From an uncultured Muribaculaceae bacterium (GTDB lineage Bacteria; Bacteroidota; Bacteroidia; Bacteroidales; Muribaculaceae), in the NCBI GenBank assembly GCA_910583795.1, contig CAJTZQ010000012.1:1-62991 (forward strand): a stretch of DNA of 62,991 nucleotides, given 5' to 3'. The position numbers were made by a program, and so were the translations under genes. Positions 40,449 to 49,859 of the stretch are shown one piece after another. Below the pieces are notes generated by a model. It ran no database searches, was not told where the DNA came from, and saw only the letters and a program-made list of their open reading frames with translations. The number at the start of each line of letters is the position of its first letter. Within the stretch, counting starts at the first letter, position 1.

Positions 40449-42364
40449 ACTGTTTTCGAGTCTATGCGATAAATGTTGTTTTCACATCTCAAAAATCCTT
40501 CATTGCAAAGAAATGCCACTATTGAAGCTATGGCAGCTGAGTCTTTTCCGCAAAAATGTTCTATTGCGGTGAGTGTGGTTCCCGAAGGTCTTGATTTAAT
40601 AAATGAAATTATACGTTCTGAAAGTTCGGTATCATTTGCACCCTTTTTCGATTTTGATCTTTTCCGATCTCTGCAGACATCACACTTCCCACATTTCCCT
40701 GAATTATTTTCGCCAAAATAAGCCAGCATACGCTCCACACGACAATCCTTGTCAGAGAAAGCATAGTCAAGCATAGATTCTGTCCGGATGGTCATGGCAT
40801 TTTTCCTCTGTTCGTAGATATTCTTTCCGATCAATAGGGAAGAGGTCTCTTCCCTTGATGTAGGAAAATATATCATCGGAATACCGGAATGTGGTATATA
40901 GCTTGCTATTTTCTTTCTCGACAGTTCGAGCATCGCTTCATAGATAGTGTTTTCAGAAACCTGCAGCTTGAAAGCTATTTCCGGTTCACGAATGTAGACA
41001 TAATCTGAGAAAAGACCGGTATATGTACGTAAGGTCATGGCAAGAACCTTTTCTGCAGATTCAGAGAGATCATGTATGTCATAAAGTTCTTCGCGTGTGC
41101 AAAGCATTTTAAAGCGTGACCGGCTGTCAGGATCCTCTATGAAATGTAGGTATCCTGCTTGAGAAAGTAGTCTCAAAGATGCGCGGCATTGGCGTTCTTG
41201 TAGCTCAAAAACTCTGCAGAATTTTTCAATATCAAACTCCCGTATGGAATCATACCCTTCCCCAATGGAGACATGCAGAAAATTACAAATACGTTCATAA
41301 GTTTTTTTGACCACTTTCCTTTCAGGGAAAGCTTCAGTAATCCTTCTGTGCATAACGCCACGGTCTGTTCTGGCGGCAAGAACCACAGCAAAGGATGGAA
41401 GTCCGTCGCGTCCGGCACGTCCGGCTTCCTGATAATATTCTTCAAGAGATGGAGGTAGATCATAGTGTATCACAACCCTAACGTCAGGTTTGTCAATACC
41501 CATTCCGAAAGCATTTGTCGCCACCATCACTCTCACGGCACCTGATTGCCATGCGTTTTGACGTTCCTCTTTTAACTTGAAATCAAGTCCGGCATGGTAA
41601 AATGTGGATGAGATATCGGCGGATTGAAGAAACTCTGCAATTTCGCGACACCGTCTTCTACTGCGGACATATACGATGGATGTGCCGGTAGTACGTGAAA
41701 GGATGTGAAGCACATCATGGATTTTTGCATCGGAAGATCTTACGATATAACTGATGTTTTCCCTGACAAAACTTTTTCTGAAACTTTTACCGTTACGGAA
41801 TTCCAGTTGATCCATTATGTCTTGAGCCACTTCCGGAGTAGCGGTAGCTGTCAGCGCCAATACGGGGACTTCAGGTTTTAGCTTGCGGAGTGATTTAATA
41901 GTAAGATATGAGGGACGGAAATCGTAGCCCCATTGAGAAATACAGTGAGCCTCGTCGACAACGATAAGTCTGACTTCGATTTGGCGCAGCTCAAGCATGA
42001 ACCGGTCGTTTTGCAAACGTTCCGGAGCGATATATAGGAATCGGGCTTTTCCGTTTACTAATTTTTCCCAGGCATTTCTCGATTCGGCGGCAGACATGCC
42101 GGAATGGAAATAGACAGCCTTTATCCGATGCCGTTTCAGGTTGTCGACCTGGTCTTTCATGAGGGATATCAATGGCGTGACCACTACGGTCACACCGGAT
42201 TCGAAAGTCATGCCCGGCACCTGAAACGTGATGGATTTCCCGCCTCCGGTGGGCATCAATCCGAGAGTGTCATTCCCTTCAAGCACAGAATTGATAATAT
42301 CCTCCTGTAAAGGGCGGAAATGGTCGTAACCCCAATATTTTTTCAGGATTTCATGAATGTTCAT
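40445..42364 (-). CDS. recQ: RecQ-family ATP-dependent DNA helicase
   Basis: The 639-residue protein has the helicase motifs: FRPLQEDII (Q-motif), GLMPTGGGKS (I), TPLISLMKDQV, VVDEAHCISQWGYDFRPSY (II plus aromatic loop), LTATATPEV (III) and YYQEAGRAGRDG (VI). Zinc-type Cys residues lie in GKCGKCDVC at about 565. An RQC winged helix follows, but there is no obvious HRDC domain at the C-terminus. Function: unwinding in recombination repair. It lies between recJ and umuC, all on the minus strand, suggesting a DNA repair cluster. Confidence 0.94.
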   Translation of the reverse strand: MNIHEILKKYWGYDHFRPLQEDIINSVLEGNDTLGLMPTGGGKSITFQVPGMTFESGVTVVVTPLISLMKDQVDNLKRHRIKAVYFHSGMSAAESRNAWEKLVNGKARFLYIAPERLQNDRFMLELRQIEVRLIVVDEAHCISQWGYDFRPSYLTIKSLRKLKPEVPVLALTATATPEVAQDIMDQLEFRNGKSFRKSFVRENISYIVRSSDAKIHDVLHILSRTTGTSIVYVRSRRRCREIAEFLQSADISSTFYHAGLDFKLKEERQNAWQSGAVRVMVATNAFGMGIDKPDVRVVIHYDLPPSLEEYYQEAGRAGRDGLPSFAVVLAARTDRGVMHRRITEAFPERKVVKKTYERICNFLHVSIGEGYDSIREFDIEKFCRVFELQERQCRASLRLLSQAGYLHFIEDPDSRSRFKMLCTREELYDIHDLSESAEKVLAMTLRTYTGLFSDYVYIREPEIAFKLQVSENTIYEAMLELSRKKIASYIPHSGIPMIYFPTSREETSSLLIGKNIYEQRKNAMTIRTESMLDYAFSDKDCRVERMLAYFGENNSGKCGKCDVCRDRKRSKSKKGANDTELSERIISFIKSRPSGTTLTAIEHFCGKDSAAIASIVAFLCNEGFLRCENNIYRIDSKTV

Positions 42365-42456
42365 AATTTTGTCTATAGCGGAGAGAGTGGAAGCGTGGAA
42401 TGATTTTTATAGAAATGTCGACTTATCTTTTGTCGCTCTTGGAAGAAGACAAAATT

Positions 42457-44190
42457 TCACTCTGCCGACGGGCGTATATCCTTTATCATAAGCTGTACGG
42501 AATCGAGATTGCCGGAATGCTTGGTCTGCTCGATAGTGTAGCAGATGTCGATAGGCTTATGAGCGTGAATATGCTCGAAATATGGTGCCATGTTGAAGGC
42601 TATTGCATTGATCACACGGCTTGTGCTATTGTCTTCAAGCTCCAGTTTTATGTGTTCGAGATTTTTCCCTACGAGCTTACTCGTACCGAAATCGAAAACG
42701 TTGCGTGTGCAGAACACAGGGTTTTGGTTGCCCGGACCGAAAGGATTAAACTTCTTGAGATGTGCCACAAGCTCCGGCGTGATATCGGCGAACTCAATCA
42801 TCGCGTCAATCTCGATCATAGGGGTCAGTTGGTTGGGCTGGATATGAGTAGCCACGTATTCTTCAAACCTGCGACGGAACTCTTCGATGTTTTCCTCTTT
42901 TAGCGAAAGCCCCACGGCATATGTATGACCTCCGAAATTTTCCAGAAGGTCGCGGGTGGAATTGACTGCCGAATAAATATCGAATCCTTGCACAGACCTT
43001 GAGGAGCCTGTCGCCATACCGTTTGAGAAAGTAAGCACGACCGACGGTTTGTAGTAAAGTTCAGTCAGTCGAGACGCCACAATACCGATAATACCCTTAT
43101 GCCAGTCTTTGTTATATACCACTATTGAGCGTCTGCCATGTATTATATTGACATTACGTTCAATGAGGTCGTTAGCTTCATCTGTTATTTTTTTGTCAAG
43201 TTCTTTCCTGTCGCGGTTATATTGATCAATATCTTTACCTTTTTCGTATGCATCGTGTAGATCACGGCAGACGAGAAGATCCACTGCCTCAATGCCGCTT
43301 TGCATACGCCCGGAGGCATTAATGCGGGGACCTATCTTGAATATTACATCACTTATTGTGATATCCTTGTTTGTGAGCTTGCAAAGCCTGATTATGCTTC
43401 TAAGTCCCAGATTTGGATTTGAATTCAGCCTTCTCAACCCATGATATGCCATTACCCGGTTTTCACCGGTGATGGGCACAATGTCGGCAGCAATGCTCAC
43501 AGCTACAAGATCAAGGAGCGATTCAAGTTCGTTATGGTTGGTGAGCCCGTTGCTCATTGCAAATGCCTGCATGAATTTGAATCCCACACCACACCCTGAC
43601 AGATGCGGACAAGGATATGTGGAGTCTGGCATTTTCGGATTAAGGATTGCCACAGCCGGAGGGAGCACTTCGTCGGGCACATGGTGGTCACAGATAATAA
43701 AGTCTATTCCTTTCTCTTTGGCATAGGCGATTTCATCAATCGCTTTGATTCCGCAGTCGAGCACAATCACAAGCTTCACATCATTTTCCGCCGCATATTC
43801 TATACTTTTTAAAGAGATGCCGTAACCTTCCTCATAGCGTGTGGGTATGTAATACTCAATATTGCTATAATAGTTCTGCAGATATTTATAGACCAGAGCT
43901 ACAGCGGTTGTGCCGTCAACGTCGTAGTCTCCATAGATCATAATCCTTTCCTTTGCTCCCATGGCTTTGTTCAGCCTGTTGACTGCTTTATCCATGTCAG
44001 GCATAAGGAAGGGGTCGTGTAGGTCTGATATTGATGGGGAGAAGAAAGCCTGCGCCTCTCGGGTGGTTGTCACTCCTCTACGTATCAATAGCTCGGCAAT
44101 GGGAGCTGCCCCTCCGCATTGGGGGAGCATTTCGTCAGCTGAGCTTTTTTGCTGAAGGGTTAGAGGTTGATAATTCCATTTTGTTATCAT
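42457..44190 (-). CDS. recJ: Single-stranded-DNA-specific exonuclease RecJ
   Basis: Degrades single strands 5' to 3' in recombination and mismatch repair. The 577-residue protein shows DHH-family motifs: MIYGDYDVDGTTA (DxD metal ligands), VLDCG, the DHH motif IICDHHVPDEVL, the Asp in DLVAVSIAADIVP, and the DHHA1 region SGRMQSGIEAV (GRxxxA-like) and GFDIYSAVNSTRDLLENFGGHTYAVGL. Length normal. Upstream on the minus strand of recQ-umuC with a 90-bp gap. Confidence 0.94.
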   Translation of the reverse strand: MITKWNYQPLTLQQKSSADEMLPQCGGAAPIAELLIRRGVTTTREAQAFFSPSISDLHDPFLMPDMDKAVNRLNKAMGAKERIMIYGDYDVDGTTAVALVYKYLQNYYSNIEYYIPTRYEEGYGISLKSIEYAAENDVKLVIVLDCGIKAIDEIAYAKEKGIDFIICDHHVPDEVLPPAVAILNPKMPDSTYPCPHLSGCGVGFKFMQAFAMSNGLTNHNELESLLDLVAVSIAADIVPITGENRVMAYHGLRRLNSNPNLGLRSIIRLCKLTNKDITISDVIFKIGPRINASGRMQSGIEAVDLLVCRDLHDAYEKGKDIDQYNRDRKELDKKITDEANDLIERNVNIIHGRRSIVVYNKDWHKGIIGIVASRLTELYYKPSVVLTFSNGMATGSSRSVQGFDIYSAVNSTRDLLENFGGHTYAVGLSLKEENIEEFRRRFEEYVATHIQPNQLTPMIEIDAMIEFADITPELVAHLKKFNPFGPGNQNPVFCTRNVFDFGTSKLVGKNLEHIKLELEDNSTSRVINAIAFNMAPYFEHIHAHKPIDICYTIEQTKHSGNLDSVQLMIKDIRPSAE

Positions 44191-44363
44191 TGCAGACGAA
44201 AAGTCTTGGAGTTGAACAGGCAGAGTCGTTCAACGGAGTGGTTAATCTGATATTTACGCAATGGGCGTCACCACGAGGATATGAGTTGGTTGCAAATATA
44301 CAAAAAATATGTCTGCTGCGCAAATATCCTGCCGTAAGAGGAATTCACATTAAGTATTTTTAG

Positions 44364-44371
44364 TAATTTTG
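44364..44371 (+). promoter_or_regulatory. -7 box of the hydrolase/Mur-ligase operon
   Basis: TAATTTTG with 83 bases to the start. No clear -33 box is seen. Confidence 0.45.
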
Positions 44372-44395
44372 TAGTTGGATTCAAAATATAACACT

Positions 44396-44416
44396 TAAGC
44401 TGCCATTGGCAGCTTA
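44396..44416. promoter_or_regulatory. 21-bp perfect palindrome in operon leader
   Basis: TAAGCTGCCA-T-TGGCAGCTTA lies 25 bases downstream of the -7 box and 38 bases before the start codon. It could be a repressor operator or a leader hairpin. Confidence 0.6.
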
Positions 44417-44454
44417 TAAGAATTAAGAATGAATCAGGCAATGAATAAGATTAT

Positions 44455-45240
44455 ATGGAAAAAGATATAAATGTAAATGGTATAAGATTGCATTATGAAG
44501 TGACGGGCAACGATGCCGGCGCTCCGGTTGTATTAATGCACGGATGGGGATGTGATCACACCACGGTAAAAAGCATTGCGGCTATCCTTGAACCGGGAAT
44601 GAAGATCTATAGTCTGGATCTTCCCGGACATGGGAAAAGCCAGGAGCCTCCTGAAGTGTGGGGAATTGAACAGTTTACAAAAGCTGTTGAAGAGTTCATA
44701 AAAAAAGAGGAGATCCAATCTCCTGTGCTGATAGGGCATTCGTTTGGAGGAAGAATAGCTATCCTATTGTCATCACGCAATGATATCGGGAAAATAGTAT
44801 TGGTCGATGCTGCCGGCATAAAACCGAAGCGCAGTATGAAGTATTATTGGAAAGTCTATAGTTTCAAGATAATAAAGAAATTGTTGATCATTGCTTTAGG
44901 AAAGGGAAAAGGGGGTAGTATTGTTGAAAAAATGAGAGCTAAAAAGGGGTCGGCAGACTATCGTAATTCCTCTCCGATGATGCGCGCGGTAATGAGCAAA
45001 TGTGTTAATGAAGATCTCAAGCATGTCATGCCCCACATAAAAGCGTCAACCCTGCTTGTATGGGGCGAAAACGATACTGCCACGCCGTTGTCTGATGCAA
45101 AAACTATGGAAAAGCTAATCCCGGATGCCGGTCTTGTTAGTTTCCCAGAATGTGGACACTATAGCTTCCTTGATAATCCATTCGGATTTCGTGCCGTCAT
45201 GAAAGAGTTTTTTAAAAAGGAACTCCAGACCATCAAATAA
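44455..45240 (+). CDS. Alpha/beta hydrolase
   Basis: The 261-residue fold has the oxyanion region VLMHGWGCDHT, the nucleophile elbow GHSFGG, the Asp in WGENDTATPLSD and the His in ECGHYSFLDNP. A catalytic triad is therefore present. Length fits esterase/peptidase-type hydrolases, for which the substrate cannot be read. It lies 55 bp before a membrane Mur ligase, so a cell-wall-linked substrate is a reasonable inference. Confidence 0.88.
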   Translation: MEKDINVNGIRLHYEVTGNDAGAPVVLMHGWGCDHTTVKSIAAILEPGMKIYSLDLPGHGKSQEPPEVWGIEQFTKAVEEFIKKEEIQSPVLIGHSFGGRIAILLSSRNDIGKIVLVDAAGIKPKRSMKYYWKVYSFKIIKKLLIIALGKGKGGSIVEKMRAKKGSADYRNSSPMMRAVMSKCVNEDLKHVMPHIKASTLLVWGENDTATPLSDAKTMEKLIPDAGLVSFPECGHYSFLDNPFGFRAVMKEFFKKELQTIK

Positions 45241-45295
45241 TAATCGATCAAGTAAATAGTAATAAAGTTTCACAACATAAAAAAGACACATTGAA

Positions 45296-46900
45296 ATGAG
45301 TGCGTTTTTAATTGCAGTCTATATAGTCTGTGGCATCTATATGGTGCTTAATTTCAAGCATGACATCCATATGCTCCAGCAAAACAGCTATCGGTTGCCA
45401 CGCTATTGGAAATATCTTAAGCAAGACATCGGAAGCACATGGAGACTCGTGGATGTGGCTATGCTTTTCCTTGTTTTCGCAACATTGCTTGATATACGTC
45501 TCTCGCTTATGATTGTCGCTATGACATGCGTAACAAAAGTGTGGTTGATATTCAAAAAGAAATTCAAAAAGCCATTGGTCTTTACAAAAAGAGTGTGGAG
45601 AATATATTCCGTCACAGCTTTTATTGGAGTTGCGGCTTATGTGGCTGTCATATTATGTACCGGTTTAAGCGAATATTTACCGTGGGGATATTCGGCGCCG
45701 GCACTCTCTGTTGGATTTCTTCTTTTAATCACAATTTTTTCTTGGGCTATAGTCATGCTTGCTGTGGTTATCCTGATGCCTGTTGAAAGAATGATTAATA
45801 GAAAATATTGGAATGACGCCGCTTCGATATTGCGTTCAATGCCAGATCTTACGGTGATAGGAATCACAGGGTCTTATGGCAAGACAAGTACGAAGCATTA
45901 TCTAAACAGAATTCTTTCGGAAGAATTTGATGTGCTCATGACTCCCGGTTCCTATAATACTCCAATGGGCGTTATCAGGACTGTCAGAGAAATGATGAAA
46001 CCGTATAATACTGTGTTCATTTGCGAAATGGGTGCTAAGCAGAAAGGTGACATAAAAGAGATTTGTGATCTTGTTCATCCGAAAATGGGCATTATCACTG
46101 CAGTGGGTCCTATGCATCTTGAGTCTTTCAAAACAATAGAGAATGTTCAATCAACCAAATTTGAACTCGTTGACGCACTCCCTTCAGATGGGTTTGCTGT
46201 AATAAATAATGACTTCGAATATTGTGCCAATCGTCATGTAAATAATGTTGAATCTGTGCGTTATTGCGTTGGTGATGCAAATTCAAAAGATTGCCAATAT
46301 GTAGCTGAAAACGTAAGCTATTCTCCTTGTGGTACATCTTTCTCAGTTAAAGGTCCTGACGGTTTGTCAATGGAATTAACCACAAGGCTTGTAGGTGCCT
46401 GCAATATATCAAATCTTCTTGCGGCTATTATAATTGCTCTCCGCTTGGGGATGAAAGAGGATAAAATCCGCAGGGCTGTGGCAAGCATAGAGCAGGTGGA
46501 GCATAGATTGAGTATCAAGCAGACTCCCGGGGGAGTGACAATTATTGACGATGCTTTTAATTCAAATCCATCCGGTTCTAAAATGGCATTGGAAGTATTG
46601 TCGGGGTTTGCCGACGGTAAACGCATTGTGGTTACACCCGGTATGATAGAACTGGGCGACCGTCAGTCCGAACTCAATGAGGAATTGGGAGCGGCAATCG
46701 CGAAATGTTGCGATATAGCTGTTATAGTGGGCCAATACAATCGTGATGCTATTGTCAAAGGTATCAAGACAGCCGGTTTTAAAGAAGAAAATCTCTATAT
46801 AGTGGATAGTTTTGCAGAATCTCAACAATTATTGGCTAAAATATTGCAGAGTGGAGATACCGTATTATATGAGAACGATCTTCCCGATACTTTTAAATAA
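45296..46900 (+). CDS. Membrane-anchored Mur ligase family protein (MurF-like)
   Basis: The 534-residue protein has an N-terminal membrane part of about 165 residues with five helices (MSAFLIAVYIVCGIYMVLNF, LFLVFATLLDIRL, VGFLLLITIFSWAIVMLAVV). A complete Mur ligase core follows: P-loop GITGSYGKTSTK, NTPMG, MGAKQKGDI, GPMHLESF, HRLSIKQ, DDAFNSNPSG and TPGMIELG. Canonical MurF is soluble and adds D-Ala-D-Ala to the UDP-MurNAc-tripeptide; here the membrane half is unusual. It is co-transcribed with an alpha/beta hydrolase. A role in a peptide ligation step on a lipid-linked or membrane substrate is inference; the canonical MurF itself is not in the window. Confidence 0.85.
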   Translation: MSAFLIAVYIVCGIYMVLNFKHDIHMLQQNSYRLPRYWKYLKQDIGSTWRLVDVAMLFLVFATLLDIRLSLMIVAMTCVTKVWLIFKKKFKKPLVFTKRVWRIYSVTAFIGVAAYVAVILCTGLSEYLPWGYSAPALSVGFLLLITIFSWAIVMLAVVILMPVERMINRKYWNDAASILRSMPDLTVIGITGSYGKTSTKHYLNRILSEEFDVLMTPGSYNTPMGVIRTVREMMKPYNTVFICEMGAKQKGDIKEICDLVHPKMGIITAVGPMHLESFKTIENVQSTKFELVDALPSDGFAVINNDFEYCANRHVNNVESVRYCVGDANSKDCQYVAENVSYSPCGTSFSVKGPDGLSMELTTRLVGACNISNLLAAIIIALRLGMKEDKIRRAVASIEQVEHRLSIKQTPGGVTIIDDAFNSNPSGSKMALEVLSGFADGKRIVVTPGMIELGDRQSELNEELGAAIAKCCDIAVIVGQYNRDAIVKGIKTAGFKEENLYIVDSFAESQQLLAKILQSGDTVLYENDLPDTFK

Positions 46901-46924
46901 TCAGAATTAAATAATCGGAATCAA

Positions 46925-47293
46925 ATGAATTTAGTTTTAAATATCATCTGGATTGTATTCGGTGGCTTTATGATAGCGATAGAATATGTTATGTCGAGTG
47001 TCGCCATGATAATCACTATCATTGGAATACCGTTCGGACTTCAGACAATAAAGTTATCTGTTGTCGCACTTGTGCCTTTTGGAACAAAGGTTGTGCCTTC
47101 ACCTTCATCGTTCGGGTGTCTCAACGCGATAATGAATGTTGTCTGGTGGTTTGTGGGTGGAATACCTATTGCTCTGACACATCTGTTATGGGGGGTAATA
47201 TTCTGCATTACTATAATAGGTATTCCGTTCGGAATGCAGCATTTTAAACTTATGCGCCTCGCAATGTTTCCTTTTGGTAAATTATTAAGCTGA
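46925..47293 (+). CDS. YccF domain membrane protein
   Basis: The 122-residue protein has two copies of the YccF domain: a helix-rich N-half (MNLVLNIIWIVFGGFMIAI, IITIIGIPFGLQTIKL) and a C-half (AIMNVVWWFVGGIPIAL, CITIIGIPFGMQHFKL). The shared TIIGIPFG(L/M)Q motif defines the family. The function is unknown. It lies 24 bp after the Mur-ligase gene, likely the last gene of that operon. Confidence 0.88.
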   Translation: MNLVLNIIWIVFGGFMIAIEYVMSSVAMIITIIGIPFGLQTIKLSVVALVPFGTKVVPSPSSFGCLNAIMNVVWWFVGGIPIALTHLLWGVIFCITIIGIPFGMQHFKLMRLAMFPFGKLLS

Positions 47294-47630
47294 TTAATAT
47301 CTTATTCTAAAGTTTATCAACTAAGTGCCTGAGAAGAATAAACAGATAGATGCCAGCCATATATTGCGGCAACCTATAAAGAGCCGTTCATGAGTCGTTA
47401 TGGAACCCCATAATTCCATCTTCACGTCTTCATATTCCGCTAACACTATAAACCAATCATATGCATATTTATTTTTCGTAGGTAACTATTAAAACCAATT
47501 ATATTTTCACATGTTTTAAATATCAGAGGTGAGTATTTTACATACCTGATTATTTAAAACATGGACATAGGATTTTTAATGAGATTCCGACGCTGTGTCC
47601 ATCGTCACATGTCGGAATCTCTTTTATGTT
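47294..47630 (+). promoter_or_regulatory. Structured leader of the HdeD gene
   Basis: Three overlapping inverted repeats cluster before the HdeD start. First, 47510-47526 pairs with 47546-47563 (CATGTTTTAAATA family, 17 bp with one bulge). Second, ATGGACATAG (47561-47570) pairs with CTGTGTCCAT (47593-47602). Third, GAGATTCCGAC (47581-47591) pairs with GTCGGAATCTC (47611-47621) followed by TTTT. The second and third stems interleave (A-B-A'-B'), so they either form a pseudoknot or exclude one another. The terminator-like third stem ends nine bases before the ATG. 47294-47500 holds no gene. Confidence 0.6.
47581..47625 (+). terminator. Terminator-like hairpin 9 bases before the HdeD start
   Basis: A perfect 11-bp stem and a TTTT run. 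It could end the yccF transcript or attenuate HdeD. Confidence 0.65.
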
Positions 47631-48194
47631 ATGTCAAATTATACTTATCATGGAGGCATTACCCGATATTGGTGGGTTCCTCTATTAACCGGATTATTGT
47701 CGATAGCAATAGGGGTTTGGTGTTTCTTTGACCCGACTGTGACTCTTTCCACACTTGCATATTTCTTTGCAGCATGCCTGTGTGCATCAGGATTGTTAAA
47801 CTTGTTTTTTTCATTAGGAAACGTCAGAGGAATTGGTTGGATATCCACAATGGCAATAGGATTGATAGAGATTATCTGTGGAGGTTGGATGTTTTTCCTT
47901 TCGCCTGAAGTAATGACGTCCGTATTTATTTTTGCAGTAGGAATTTATCTGATAATTGTATGTATCAATTCTATCTGTGAGGCTTGTATGATGATGAGTT
48001 ATTCATCTTCTTGGGTGGCATGGCTTGTCGCGTTTTTGCTTGCAACGCTTGTGTTTGCCGTTATTTTCCTTGCCGGTCCTATCGCCGGAGGCATAGCCGT
48101 ATGGCTTTATATCGGAATATCGTTTATTTGTTACGGGATATATCGGATTATTTTTGCATTTAAGATTAAAAAACTTAATAGAGAATTAAGATAA
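47631..48194 (+). CDS. HdeD family acid-resistance-type membrane protein
   Basis: Start ATG 47631 (MSNYTYHGGITRYWW); an upstream GTG frame reads through the hairpin and is unlikely. The 187-residue protein has six helices with two internally similar triplets (WWVPLLTGLLSIAIGVWCFFDP and GWISTMAIGLIEIICGGWMFFLSP), the classic HdeD/DUF308 repeat. The E. coli homologue contributes to acid resistance by an unknown mechanism. It has a structured leader, described separately, and a strong terminator. Confidence 0.87.
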   Translation: MSNYTYHGGITRYWWVPLLTGLLSIAIGVWCFFDPTVTLSTLAYFFAACLCASGLLNLFFSLGNVRGIGWISTMAIGLIEIICGGWMFFLSPEVMTSVFIFAVGIYLIIVCINSICEACMMMSYSSSWVAWLVAFLLATLVFAVIFLAGPIAGGIAVWLYIGISFICYGIYRIIFAFKIKKLNRELR

Positions 48195-48214
48195 TCTATG
48201 AAACTGTCTGTATA

Positions 48215-48294
48215 GAAGTTGTTTAATTTTTTTTGAGGAGATTGATTTTCTTAAGGCCTTTTAACCTTAAAAAGAAAAAAGTTTAAACAACTTC
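48215..48294. repeat. MITE-like palindromic element, copy B (80 bp)
   Basis: GAAGTTGTTTAA-TTTTTTTTGAGGAGATTG on the left and AAAAAAGTTTAAACAACTTC on the right. Same centre type as copy A. Confidence 0.75.
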
Positions 48295-48319
48295 ATAAAA
48301 TAATTCTCAATAGTCAACT

Positions 48320-48364
48320 AAAATCGGTTCCATTTGTATATTTATTAAGATGGAACCGATTTTT
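48320..48364 (+). terminator. Terminator of the HdeD gene
   Basis: AAAATCGGTTCCAT pairs with ATGGAACCGATTTT and a T-run follows. Nested in a longer dyad (ATTCTCAA at 48303, TTGAGAAT at 48374). 48382-48617 holds no other gene. Confidence 0.9.
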
Positions 48365-48617
48365 CATATCTGTTGAGAATGGAATAACCGAATTGTCAAT
48401 TTCTACACTGTTTTATCATCTTTTTCCGTATTGTCGTAATTTGGGAAAGTTCATTCAAACAACAGACCGATTGAAACGTTCATAAATGTATAATAAGCGA
48501 TGTTTTTGAAAAGTAATGAGATTGTATAAAAGCTTTTCATCACATAAGTTAATTATCCATTTCTAATTAATTATCCATCTCTGTTTTCCATAAAGTTATT
48601 AAATCAAATCATCAAGG

Positions 48618-49859
48618 ATGAAAAATATCCATTCTGAAGACGTTTCAAACGAAAGACGTCATCTGCTTAAATCAAAAAAGTTTAAAATAGGAGTCCCTTT
48701 AATCGTTTTGGTTATATTATTGGGAGTGGCAAGTTGGTTTGTATTTAAGCCGAAACCGATTGTCTCCGATATACCTACTGTAGAGATTGAAGATGTTACA
48801 ACTCAAGATGTCAAAGTTTATGGTGAATATGTTGGAAGAATACGTGCGCAGCAATTTGTAGAGGTGCATGCACGTGTGGAGGGTTATCTTGAAAGTATGC
48901 TTTTTAAGGAAGGATCTTTCATTAAGAAAGGTGAGACTTTATTCATAATCGACCCAAAGCTTTATAAAGCTCATGTACAAAGAGCAAAGGCTCAGTTAAG
49001 TAAGGCAAGAGCAATAGCCAAGAAGGCAGAGCGCGATTTGAATAGGATACGTCCGCTTTATGAGCAAAACGCCGCTTCTCAGCTTGATCTTGACAATGCG
49101 ATAGCCGCTCATGAGAGTGCTAAAGCTGAGGTGACTGTCTGCGAAGCAGATCTTACACAGGCAGAGATCACCCTTGGATATACCCAGGTGAAATCCCCGA
49201 TATCCGGTTATATATCCGAACGAGTTGCCGACATAGGCACACTTGTAGGACCGTCAGCCGGAAAATCATTACTCGCGACCATTGTGAAGAGCGATACTGT
49301 AAGAGTTGATTTTTCAATGACCGCTCTTGATTATCTAAACAGTAAGGAAAGAAACGTCAATCTCGGTTCGCAGAATAGTCGTAACAAGTGGGACTCATTT
49401 GTCACAATTACACTTGCCGACGGCACTATTTATCCTTATCAAGGGAAAGTGGATTTTGCCGATCCTCAAGTCGATCCGAAAACAGGTACTTTTTCGGTTA
49501 GAGCTGAAATGCCCAATCCTGACCACAATCTTCTTCCTGGAGAATTTACTAAAGTTAAGGTTCTTCTTGATGTTCGGGAAAAAGCAATCACGGTTCCCTA
49601 TAAAGCTCTTGTTGTTGAAAAAGGGGGAGCTTATGTATATGTTGTGCGACCTGACAATATAGTAGAAAAAAGATTTGTGGAGACAGGCCCTGAATTAGGT
49701 AACGATGTCGTGATTGAGCGAGGTATCGCGAAAGGTGAAAAAATAGTGGTAGAAGGATATCATAAACTGAGCCACGGCATGATTGTAAAGGCAGTGAAGT
49801 CATCTGATAAGAAGGATAGGGAAAACACTAAAGAAGAGATGAATAAAGATGAAAAGTAA
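48618..49859 (+). CDS. RND efflux periplasmic adaptor (membrane fusion protein)
   Basis: The 413-residue protein has one N-terminal helix (KFKIGVPLIVLVILLGVASWF) with no lipobox Cys. The first lipoyl half is VEVHARVEGYLESMLFKEG, followed by a coiled-coil hairpin (about 105-170, KAQLSKARAIAKKAERDLNR), the second lipoyl half VKSPISGYI and beta-barrel/MP domains to LVVEKGGAYVYVV. It bridges the permease and the TolC-like channel. First gene of a three-gene operon overlapping the permease start by 11 bp. Confidence 0.93.
   Translation: MKNIHSEDVSNERRHLLKSKKFKIGVPLIVLVILLGVASWFVFKPKPIVSDIPTVEIEDVTTQDVKVYGEYVGRIRAQQFVEVHARVEGYLESMLFKEGSFIKKGETLFIIDPKLYKAHVQRAKAQLSKARAIAKKAERDLNRIRPLYEQNAASQLDLDNAIAAHESAKAEVTVCEADLTQAEITLGYTQVKSPISGYISERVADIGTLVGPSAGKSLLATIVKSDTVRVDFSMTALDYLNSKERNVNLGSQNSRNKWDSFVTITLADGTIYPYQGKVDFADPQVDPKTGTFSVRAEMPNPDHNLLPGEFTKVKVLLDVREKAITVPYKALVVEKGGAYVYVVRPDNIVEKRFVETGPELGNDVVIERGIAKGEKIVVEGYHKLSHGMIVKAVKSSDKKDRENTKEEMNKDEK

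Noticed and set aside
42400..42903. 167-codon frame on the plus strand opposite recJ
   Set aside because: Antisense to the intact recJ gene and without family features.
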